A DNA stretch of 64,000 nucleotides, from NCBI RefSeq assembly GCF_051020955.1, contig NW_027476353.1, positions 124,001 to 188,000 of the forward strand, written 5' to 3'. Below the pieces are notes generated by a model, which had not been told where the DNA came from, searched no databases, and saw only the letters and a program-made list of their open reading frames with translations. This DNA comes from Megalopta genalis (Eukaryota; Arthropoda; Insecta; Hymenoptera; Halictidae). Positions 51,535-63,200 of the stretch are shown one piece after another. The position numbers and the translations under genes were made by a program. The number at the start of each line of letters is the position of its first letter. Positions within the stretch are counted from its first letter, which is position 1.

Positions 51535-54500
51535 CTTCAAATGCAGACGAAGAAAAACGAGTTAGCTTCAAAATCCATACGATACACATAATTCAGCTTC
51601 AAATCAATGCGAAATAGAAGGTTTATCTTCAAATCCATGCGAAACAAATGATTTAACATCAGATACTTGCGATATAAGTGACATAGCTTCAGATGGAGGG
51701 GAAACACATGAGTTAGCTTCAAATCCATGCAAAACACATGATTAAGCTTCAAATCAATGCTGTGTAGAATGTTTAGTTTGAAATCCAAGCGAAACACATG
51801 ATTTAGCTTCAATTCAATGCGATGTAGAAGGTTTGGCTTCAAATCCATGCAAAACAAATGATTTAGCTTTAAACACTTGGGATATAAGTGATATAGCTTC
51901 AAATGGAGAAGAATCAAACGAGTTAGCTTCATATCAAAGCGAAACACATGATTAAGCTTCCAATCTATGCGATGTAGAAGCCTTAGCTTTAAATCCATGC
52001 GAACCAAATGATTTAACATCAGATACATGCGATACAAGTGATATAGCTTCAAATGGAGGGGATACAAATGAGTTAGATTCAAATGCATGCAAAACACATG
52101 ATTAAGCTGCAAACCAATGCTATGTAGAAGGTTTAGCTTCAAATCCAAGCGAAACACATGATTTAGCTTCAAATCAATGCGATGTAGAATGTTTACCTTC
52201 AAATCCATGCTTAAAAAATGATTTAGCTTCTAACACTTGGGATATAAGTGATATGGCTTCAAATGCAGACGATCAAACGAGTTAGCTTCAAAATCCATGC
52301 GATAAACTTGATTTAGCTTCAAATCAATGCGAAGTAGAAGGATTAGCTTCAAATCCGTGAAACACAAATGATTTAGCTTCAAATACTTGCGATATAAATG
52401 ATATAGCTTCAAATGCAGGCGAAACAAACGAGTTAGCTTCTAATCCATGCGAAACTCATGATTTAGCTTCAAATCAATGCGATGTAGAAGGTTTACCTTC
52501 AAATCAATGCTTAACAAATAATTTAGCTCCAAATACTTGGCATATAAGTGATATAGCTTCAAATACAGACGATCAAACGAGTTAGCTTCAAAATCCATGC
52601 GATAAACTTGATTTAGCTTCAAATCAATGCGAAGTAGAAGGTTTACCTTCAAATCCATGCTTAACAAATGATTTAGCTTCAAATCAATGCGATGTAGATG
52701 GTTAACCTTCAAATCCATGCTTAAAAAATGATTTAGCTTCAAACACTTGGGATATAAGTGATATGGCATCAAATGCAGACGATCAAACGAGATAGCTTCA
52801 AAATCCATGCGATAAACTTGATTTAGCTTCAAATCAATGCGAAGTAGAAGGATTAGCATCTAATCCGTGGAACACAAATGATTTAGCTTCAAATACTTGC
52901 GATATAAATGATATAGCTTCAAATGCAGGCGAAACAAACGAGTTAGCTTCTAATCCATGCGAAACTATGATTTAGCTTCAAATCAATGCGATGTAGAAGG
53001 TTTACCTTCAAATCCATGCTTAACAAATGATTTCGCTTCAAATACTTGCGATATAAATGATATAGCTTCAAATGCAGGCGAAACAAACGTGTTAGCTGCT
53101 AATCCATGCGAAACTCATGATTTAGCTTCAAATCAATGCGATGTAGAAGGTTTACCTTCAAATCCATGCTTGACAAATGATTTAGCTTCAAACACTTGGG
53201 ATATAAGTGATATGGCTTCAAATGCAGACGATCAAACGAGTTAGCTTCAAAATTCATGCGATAAACTTGATTTAGCTTCAAATCAATGCGAAGTAGAAGG
53301 ATTGGTTTAAAATCCATGCAACACAAATGATTTAGCTTCAAATACTTGCGATATAAATGATATAGCTTCAAATGCAGGCGAAACAAACGAGTTAGCTTCT
53401 AATCCATGCGAAACTCATGATTTAGCTTCAAATCAATGCGATGTAGAAGGTTTACCTTCAAATCCATGCTTAAAAAATGATTTAGCTTCAAACACTTGGG
53501 ATATAATTGATATGTCATCAAATGCAGACGATAAAACGAGTTAGCTTCAAAATCCATGCGATAAACTTGATTTAGCTTCAAATCAATGCGAAGTAGAAGG
53601 ATTAGCTTCAAATCCGTGAAACACAAATGATTTAGCTTCAAATACTTGCGATATAAATGATATAGCTTCAAATGCAGGCGAAACAAACGAGTTAGCTTCT
53701 AATCCATGCGAAACTCATGATTTAGCTTCAAATCAATGCGATGTAGAAGGTTTACCTTCAAATCCATGCTTAAAAAATGATTTAGCTTCAAACACTTGGG
53801 ATATAAGTGATATGTCATCAAATGCAGACGATCAAACGAGTTAGCTTCAAAATCCATGCGATAAACTTGATTTAGCTTCAAATCAATGCGAAGTAGAAGG
53901 ATTAGCTTCAAATCCGTGAAACACAAATGATTTAGCTTCAAATAATTGCGATATAAATGATATAGCTTCAAATGCAGGCGAAACAAACGTGTTAGCTTCT
54001 AATCCATGCGAAACTCATGATGTAGCTTCAAATCAATGCTATGTAGAACATTTACCTCCAAATCCATGCTTAACAAATAATTTAGCTTCAAACACTTGGG
54101 ATATAAGTGATATAGCTTCAAAGGCAGACGATCAAACGAGTTAGCTTCAAAATTCATGCGATAAACTTGATTTAGGGGTCAAATCAATGCGAAGTAGAAG
54201 GATTGGCTTAAAATCCATGCAACACAAATGATTTAGCTTCAAATACTTGCGATATAAATGATATAGCTTCAAATGCAGGCGAAACAAACGTGTTAGCTTC
54301 TAATCCATGCGAAACTCATGATTTAGCTTCAAATCAATGCGATGTAGAAGGTTTACCTTCAAATCCATGCAACACAAATGATTTCGCTTCAAATACTTGC
54401 GATATAAATGATATAGCTTCAAATGCAGGCGAAACAAACGTGTTAGCTTCTAATCCATGCGAAACTCATGATTCAGCTTCAAATCAATGCGATGTAGGAG

Positions 54501-54699
54501 GTTTACCTTCAAATCCATGCTTAGCAAATAATTTAGCTTCAAGCACTTGTGATATAAGTGATATGGCTTCAAATGCAGACGATCAAACGAGTTAGTTTCA
54601 AAATCCATGCGATAAACTTGATTTAGCTTCAAATCAATGCGATGTAGAAGGTTTTCCTTCAAATCCATGCTTAAAAAATGATTTAGCTTCAAACACTTG

Positions 54700-56756
54700 G
54701 GATATAAGTGATATGGCTTCAAATGCAGACGATCAAACGAGTTAGCTTCAAAATCCATGCGATAAACTTGATTTAGCTTCAAATCAATGCGATGTAGAAG
54801 GTTTACCTTCAAATCCATGCTTAACAAATGATTTAGCTTCAAATACTTGCGATATAAATGATATAGCTTCAAATGCAGGCGAAACAAACGAGTTAGCTTC
54901 TAATCCATGCGAAGCTCATGATTTAGCTTCAAATCCACGCGATGTAGAAGGTTTACCTTCAAATCCATGCTTAACAAATGATTTAGCTTCAAACACTTGG
55001 GATATAAGTGATATAGCTTCAAAGGCAGACGATCAAACGAGTTAGCTTCAAAATTCATGCGATAAACTTGATTTAGCTTCAAATCAATGCGAAGTAGAAG
55101 GATTGGTTTAAAATCCATGCAACACAAATGATTTAGCTTCAAATACTTGCGATATAAATGATATAGCTTCAAATGCAGGCGAAACAAACGAGTTAGCTTC
55201 TAATCCATGCGAAACTCATGATTTAGCTTCAAATCAATGCGATGTAGAAGGTTTAAATTCAAATCCATGCTTAACAAATGATTTCGCTTCAAATACTTGC
55301 GATATAAATGATATAGCTTCAAATGCAGGCGAAACAAACGAGTTAGCTTCTAATCCATGCGAAACTCATGATTTGCTTCAAATCAATGCGATGTAGAAGG
55401 TTTAACTTCAAATCCATGCTTAAAAAATGATTTAGCTTCAAGCACTTGTGATATAAGTGATATGACTTCAAATGCAGACGATCAAACGAGTTAGTTTCAA
55501 AATCCATGCGATAAACTTGATTTAGCTTCAAATCAATGCGATGTAGAAGGTTTACCTTCAAATCCATGCTTAAAAAATGATTTAGCTTCAAACACTTGGG
55601 ATATAAGTGATATGGCTTCAAATGCAGACGATCAAACGAGTTAGCTTCAAAATCCATGCGATAAACTTGATTTAGCTTCAAATCAATGCGAAGTAGAAGG
55701 ATTAGCTTCAAATCCGTGAAACACAAATGATTTAGCTTCAAATACTTGCGATGCTTCAAATGCAGGCGAAACAAACGAGTTAGCTTCTAATCCATGCGAA
55801 ACTCATGATTTAGCTTCAAATCAATGCGATGTAGAAGGTTTACCTTCAAATCCATGCTTAACAAATAATTTAGCTTCAAACACTTGGGATATAAGTGATA
55901 TAGCTTCAAATGCAGACGATCAAACGAGTTAGCTTCAAGTCCACGCGAAACAAGTGATTTAGCTTCAGACACTAGCGATATAAGTGATATAGCTTCAAAT
56001 GCAGAAGAAACAAACGAGTTATCTTCAAATCCATGCATGCACTTGATTTAGCTGAAAATGAATGAGATGTAGAAGGTTTAGCTTCAAATCTATGCGAAAC
56101 AAATGATTTAGCATCAGATACTTGCGATATGAGTGATATAGCTTCAAATGCAGGCGAAACAAACGAGTTAGCTTCTAATCCATGCGAAACTCATGATTTA
56201 GCTTCAAATCAATGTGATGTAGAAGGTTTACATTCAAATCCATGCTTAACAAATAATTTAGCATCAAACACTTGGGATATAAGTGATATAGCTTCAAATG
56301 CAGACGATCAAACGAATTAGCTTCAAAATCATGCGATAAACTTGATTTTAGCTTCAAATCAATGCGAAGTAGAAGGATTAGCTTCAAATCAATGCGAAGT
56401 AGAAGGGTTAGCTTCAAATCCGTGCAACACAAATGATGTAGCTTCAAATACTTGCGATATAAATCATATAGCTTCAAATGCAGGCGTAACAAACGAGTTA
56501 GCTTCTAATCCATGCGAAACTCTTGATTTAGCTTCAAATCAATGCGATGTAGAAGGTTTACCTTCAAATCCATGCTTAACAAATGATTTAGCTTCAAACA
56601 CTTCTGATATAAGTGACATAGCTTCAAATGCAGACGATTCAAACGAGTTAGCTTCATAATCCACGCGATAAATTTGATTTAGCTTCAAATCAATGCGAAG
56701 TAGAAGGATGAGCTTCAAATACCATGCAACACAAATGATTTAGCTTCAAATACTAG
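54700..56756. repeat. ~2.06-kb direct tandem duplication, copy 1
   Basis: Aligns with the adjacent 56,757-58,822 at offset 2,057, drifting to 2,066 through indels. Shared markers include GAAGCTCATGATTTAGC with AATCCACGCG, CAAAGGCAGACG, TTGGTTTAAAATCC, GGTTTAAATTC, CATGATTTGCTTC, ATGACTTC, TTCAAGTCCACGCG and AATGAATGAGATGTAG. Unique to this copy are a 12-bp deletion near 55,755 (TTGCGATGCTTC) and AAATCATGCG near 56,331. Confidence 0.88.
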
Positions 56757-58822
56757 CGATATAAGTGATATGGCTTCAAATGCAGACGATCAAACGAGTT
56801 AGCTTCAAAATCCATGCGATAAACTTGATTTAGCTTCAAATCAATGCGATGTAGAAGGTTTACCTTCAAATCCATGCTTAACAAATGATTTAGCTTCAAA
56901 TACTTGCGATATAAATGATATAGCTTCAAATGCAGGCGAAACAAACGAGTTAGCTTCTAATCCATGCGAAGCTCATGATTTAGCTTCAAATCCACGCGAT
57001 GTAGAAGGTTTACCTTCAAATCCATGCTTAACAAATGATTTAGCTTCAAACACTTGGGATATAAGTGATATAGCTTCAAAGGCAGACGATCAAACGAGTT
57101 AGCTTCAAATTCATGCGATAAACTTGATTTAGCTTCAAATCAATGCGAAGTAGAAGGATTGGTTTAAAATCCATGCAACACAAATGATTTAGCTTCAAAT
57201 ACTTGCGATATAAATGATATAGCTTCAAATGCAGGCGAAACAAACGAGTTAGCTTCTAATCCATGCGAAACTCATGATTTTAGCATCAAATCAATGCGAT
57301 GTAGAAGGTTTAAATTCAAATCCATGCTTAACAAATGATTCGCTTCAAATACTTGCGATATAAATGATATAGCTTCAAATGCAGGCGAAACAAACGAGTT
57401 AGCTTCTAATCCATGCGAAACTCATGATTTGCTTCAAATCAATGCGATGTAGAAGGTTTAACTTCAATCCATGCTTAAAAAATGATTTAGCTTCAAGCAC
57501 TTGTGATATAAGTGATATGACTTCAAATGCAGACGATCAAACGAGTTAGTTTCAAATTCCATGCGATAAACTTGATTTAGCTTCAAATCAATGCGATGTA
57601 GAAGGTTTACCTTCAAATCCATGCTTAAAAAATGATTTAGCTTCAAACACTTGGGATATAAGTGATATGGCTTCAAATGCAGACGATCAAACGAGTTAGC
57701 TTCAAAATCCATGCGATAAACTTGATTTAGCTTCAAATCAATGCGAAGTAGAAGGATTAGCTTCAAATCCGTGAAACACAAATGATTTAGCTTCAAATAC
57801 TTGCGATATAATGATATAGCTTCAAATGCAGGCGAAACAACGAGTTAGCTTCTAATCCATGCGAAACTCATGATTTAGCTTCAAATCAATGCGATGTAGA
57901 AGGGTTTACCTTCAAATCCATGCTTAACAAATAATTTAGCTTCAAACACTTGGGATATAAGTGATATAGCTTCAAATGCAGACGATCAAACGAGTTAGCT
58001 TCAAGTCCACGCGAACAAGTGATTTAGCTTCAGACACTAGCGATATAAGTGATATAGCTTCAAATGCAGAAGAAACAAACGAGTTATCTTCAAATCCATG
58101 CCATGCACTTGATTTAGCTGAAAATGAATGAGATGTAGAAGGTTTAGCTTCAAATCTATGCGAAACAAATGATTTAGCATCAGATACTTGCGATATGAGT
58201 GATATAGCTTCAAATGCAGGCGAAACAAACGAGTTAGCTTCTAATCCATGCGAAACTCATGATTTAGCTTCAAATCAATGTGATGTAGAAGGTTTACATT
58301 CAAATCCATGCTTAACAAATAATTTAGCATCAAACACTTGGGATATAAGTGATATTGCTTCAAATGCAGACGATCAAACGAATTAGCTTCAAAATCCATG
58401 CGATAAACTTGATTTAGCTTCAAATCAATGCGAAGTAGAAGGATTAGCTTCAAATCAATGCGAAGTAGAAGGGTTAGCTTCAAATCCGTGCAACACAAAT
58501 GATGTAGCTTCAAATACTTGCGATATAAATCATATAGCTTCAAATGCAGGCGTAACAAACGAGTTAGCTTCTAATCCATGCGAAACTCTTGATTTAGCTT
58601 CAAATCAATGCGATGTAGAAGGTTACCTTCAAATCCATGCTTAACAAATGATTTAGCTTCAAACACTTCTGATATAAGTGACATAGCTTCAAATGCAGAC
58701 GATCAAACGAGTTAGCTTCATAATCCACGCGATAAATTTGATTTAGCTTCAAATCAATGCGAAGTAGAAGGATGAGCTTCAAATCCATGCAACACAAATG
58801 ATTTAGCTTCAAATACTAGCGA
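56757..58822. repeat. ~2.06-kb direct tandem duplication, copy 2
   Basis: It abuts copy 1, so this is a true tandem pair. Compared by eye with copy 1 I count about fourteen single-base indels, one 12-bp difference and only about three substitutions. Examples here are TTCAAATTCATG (one A lost, 57,107), GATTTTAGC (one T gained), GATTCGC (one T lost), ACTTCAATCC (one A lost), GCGAAACAACG (one A lost), GAAGGGTTTACC (one G gained), GCGAACAAGTG (one A lost) and AAGGTTACC (one T lost). Confidence 0.87.
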
Positions 58823-60174
58823 TATAAATGATATTGCTTCAAATGCAGGCAAAACAAACGTGTTAGCTTCTAATCCATGCGAAACTCATGATTTAGCTTC
58901 AAATCAATGCGATGTAGAAGGTTTACCTTCAAATCCATGCTTAACAAATGATTTAGCTTCAAATACAAGGGATATAAATGATATAGCTTCAATGCAGAAG
59001 AAACAAACGTGTTAGCTTCTAATCCATGCGAAACTCATGATTTAGCTTCAAATCAATGCGATGTAGAAGGTTTACCTTCAAATCCATGCACAACAAACGA
59101 TTTAGCTTCAGACACTTGGGATATAAGTGATATAGCTTCAAATGCAGACGATCAAACGAGTTAGCTTCAAGTCCACGCGAAACAAGTGATTTAGCTTCAG
59201 ACACTTGCGATATAAGTGATATAGCTTCAAATGCAGAAGAAACAAACGAGTTAGCATCTAATCCATGCGAAACTCATGATTTAGCTTCAAATCAATGCGA
59301 TGTATAAGGTTTACCTTCAAATCAATGCTTAACAAATAATTTAGCTTCAAACACTTGGCATATAAGTGATATAGCTTCAAATGCAGACGATCAAACGATT
59401 TAGCTTCTAATCCATGCGAAACTCATGATTTAGCTTCAAATCAATGCGATGTAGAAGGTTTACCTTCAAATCCATGCACAACAAATGATTTAGCTTCAAA
59501 TACTTGCGATATAAATGATATAGCTTCAAATGCAGGCGAAACAAACGTGTTAGCTTCTAATCCATGCGAAACTCATGATTTAGCTTCAAATCAATGCGAT
59601 GTAGAAGGTTTACCTTCTAATCCATGCTTAAAAAATGATTTAGCTTCAAATACTTGCGATATAAATGATATAGCTTCAAATGCAGACGATCAAACAAGTT
59701 AGCCACAAAATCCATGCGATAAACTTGATTTAGCTTCAAATCAATGCGAAGTAGAAGGATTAGCTTAAAATCCATGCAACACAAATGATTTATCTTCAAA
59801 TACTTGCGATATAAATGATATAGCTTCAAATGCAGGCGAAACAAACGAGTTAGCTTCTAATCCATGCGAACCTCATGATTTAGCTTCAAATCAATGCGAT
59901 GTAGAAGGTTTACCTTTAAATCCATGCTTAACAAATAATTTAGCTTCAAACACTTGGGATATAAGTGATATAGCTTCAAATGCAGACGATCAAACGAGTT
60001 AGCTTCAAAATCCATGCGATAAACTTGATTTAGCTTCAAAACAATGCGAAGTAGAAGGATTAGCTTAAATCCATGCAACACAAATGATTTAGCTTCAAAT
60101 ACTTGCGATATAAATGATATAGCTTCATATGTAGGCGAAACAAACGAGTTAGCTTCTAATCCATGCGAAACTCA

Positions 60175-60235
60175 TGATTTAGCTTCAATCCATTTACCAT
60201 CTAATCCATTACCTTCAAATCATGCTTAACAAATA
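60175..60235. repeat. Scrambled monomers
   Basis: Normal m5 is followed by TAGCTTCAATCCATTTACCA, then TCTAATCCATTACC and TTCAAATCATGC, before the usual TTAACAAATAATTTAGC resumes. The m1 tail (GATGTAGAAGGT) is missing and short head fragments are repeated. It can be read as a local deletion plus small duplications, or as a low-quality consensus; the surrounding kilobase has other single-base gaps. Confidence 0.7.
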
Positions 60236-63200
60236 ATTTAGCTTCAACCACTTGGGATATAAGTGATATAGCTTTCAAATGCAGACGATCAAACGAGTTA
60301 GCTTCAAATCCATGCGATAAACTTGATTTAACTTCAAATCAATGCGAAGTAGAAGGATTAGCTTCAAATCCATGCAACACAAATGATTTAGCATCAGACA
60401 CTTGGGATATAAATGATATAGCTTCAAATGCAGGCGAAACAAACGAGTTAGCTTCTAATCAATGCGAAACTCATGATTTAGCTTCAAATCAATGCGATGT
60501 AGAAGTTCTACCTTCAAATCCATGCTTAAAAAATGATTTAGCTTCAAATACTTGCGATATAAATGATATAGCTTCAAATGCAGACGATCAAACAAGTTAG
60601 CCACAAAATCCATGCGATAAACTTGATTTAGCTTCAAATCAATGCGAAGTAGAAGGATTAGCTTCAAATCCATTCAACACAAATGATTTAGCTTCAGACA
60701 CTTGGGATATAAGTGATATAGCTTCAATGCAGACGATCAAACGAGTTAGCATCTAATCCATGCGAAACTCATGATTTAGCTTCAAATCAATGCGATGTAG
60801 AAGGTTTACCTTCAAATCCATGCTTAACAAATAATTTAGCTTCAAACACTTGGGATATAAGTGATATAGCTTCAAATGCAGACGAGTCAAACGAGTTAGC
60901 TTTAAGTCCACGCGAAACAAGTGATTTAGCTTCAGACACTTGCGATATAAGTGATATAGCTTCAAATGCAGAAGAAACAAACGAGTTATCTTCAAATCCA
61001 TGCCATGCACTTGAGTTAGCTGAAAATGAATGAGATGTAGAAGGTTTAGCTTCAAATCTATGCGAAACAAATGACTTAGCATCAGATACTTGCGATATAA
61101 GTGATATAGCTTCAAATGCAGGTGAAACAAACGAGTTAGCTTCTGATCCATGCGAAACTCATGATTTAGCTTCAAATCAATGTGATGTAGAAGGTTTACC
61201 TTCAAATCCATGCTTAACAAATAATTTAGCATCAAACACTTGGTATATAAGTGATATAGCTTTCAAATGCATAGATCAAACGTGTAGCTTCAAAATCCAT
61301 GCGATAAACTTGATTTAACTTCAAATCAATGCGAAGTAGAAGGCTTAGCTTCAATCCATGCGAAACAAATGATTTAGGTTCAGATACTTGCGGTATAAAT
61401 GATACAGCTTCAAATGCAGACGAAACAAACGAGTTAGCTTCATATCTATGCGAAAACACATGATTTAGCTTCAAATCCATGCGATGTAGAAGGTTTACCT
61501 TCAAATCATGCTTAATAAATGATTTAGCTTCAAATACTTGGGATATAAGTGATATAGCTTCAAATGCAAACGATCAAACGAGTTAGCCTCAAAATCCATG
61601 CGATAAACTTGATTTAGCTTCAAATCAATGCGAAGTAGAAGGCTTAGCTTCAAATCCATGCGAAACAAATGATTTAGGTTCAGATACTTGCGGTATAAAT
61701 GATACAGCTTCAAATGTAGGCGAAACAAACGAGTTAGCTTCTAATCCATGCGAAACTCATGATTAGCTTCAAATAAATGCGATGTAGAAGGTTTACCTTC
61801 AAATCCATGCTTAAAAAATGATTTAGCTTCAAACACTTGGGATATAAGTGATATAGCTTCAAATGCAGAAGAAACAAACGAGTTATCTTCAAATCCATGC
61901 CATGCACTTGATTTAGCTGAGAATCAATGCGAAGTAGAAGGATGAGTTTCAAATCCATGCAACACAAATGATTTAGCTTCAAATACTTGCGATATAAATG
62001 ATATAGCTTCAAATGTAGGCGAAACAAACGAGTTAGCTTCTAATCCATGCGAAACTCATGATTTAGCTTCAAATAAATGCGATGTAGAAGGTTTACCTTC
62101 AAATCCATGCGTAACAAATAATTTAGCTTCAAACACTTGGGATATAAGTGATATAGCTTCAAATGCAGACGATCAAACGAGTTAGCTTCAAAATCCATGC
62201 GATAAACTTGATTTAGCATCAAATCAATGCGAAGTAGAAGGATTAGCTTCAAATCCATGCAACACAAGTGATTTAGCTTCTGACACTTGGGATATAAGTG
62301 ATATAGCTTCAAATGCAGACGATCAAACGAGTTAGCTTCAAGTCCACGCGAAACAAGTGATTTAGCTTCAGACTTTTGCGATATAAGTGATATAGCTTCA
62401 AATGCAGAAGACACAAACGAGTTATCTTCAAATCCATGCCATGCACTTGATTTAGCTGAAAATCAATGCGATGTAGTAGGTTTAGCTTCAAATCCATGCG
62501 AAACAAATGATTTAGGTTCAGATTCTTGCGGTATAAATGATACAGCTTCAAATGCAGACGACACAAACGAGTTAGCTTCACATCTATGCGAAACACATGA
62601 TTTAGCTTCAAATCAATGCGATGTAGACGGTTTACCTTCAAATCCATGCTTAATAAATGATTTAGCTTCAAATACTTGGGATATAAGTGATATAGTTTCA
62701 AATGCAAACGATCAAACGAGTTAGCTTCTAATCCATGTGAAACTCATGATTTAGCTTGAAATAAATGCGATGTAGAAGGTTTACCTTCAAATCCATGCTT
62801 AAAAAATGATTTAGCTTCAAACACTTGGGATATAAGTGATCTAGCTTCAAATGCAGAAGAAACAAACGAGTTATCTTCAAATCCATGCCATGCACTTGAT
62901 TTAGCTGAGAATCAATGCGAAGTAGAAGGATGAGTTTCAAATCCATGCAACACAAATGATTTAGCTTCAAATACTTGCGATATAAATGATATAGCTTCAA
63001 ATGCAGGCGAAACAAACGTGTTAGCTTATAATCCATGCGAAACTCATGATTTAGCTTCAAATCAATGCGATGTAGAAGGTTTACCTTCTAATCCATGCTT
63101 AAAAAATGATTTAGCTTCAAATACTTGCGATATAAATGATATAGCTTCAAATGCAGACGATCAAACAAGTTAGCCACAAAATCCATGCGATAAACTTGAT

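Larger units (their letters stand above)
45331..52190. repeat. Block C2: second C-type array
   Basis: Same 210-bp HOR and long C-type HOR as block C1, with the same m4 (TCAAATGGAGGGGAAAC), m2 (CCATGCGGAACAAATG) and m3 (TTAACATCAGATACTTGCG) variants. It includes the 48,583-49,648 duplicate of C1, the pair 45,950-46,430 / 50,990-51,630, and the longest open frame of the window. The block ends at about 52,190, where GATGTAGAATGTTTACC leads into A-type TGCTTAAAAAATG. Confidence 0.9.

Noticed and set aside
31771..52190. HindIII-type AAGCTT spaced by 210 bp as a functional palindrome
   Set aside because: It arises from one TTAGC to TAAGC change in an m1 variant and is explained by HOR homogenisation; nothing suggests a binding role.
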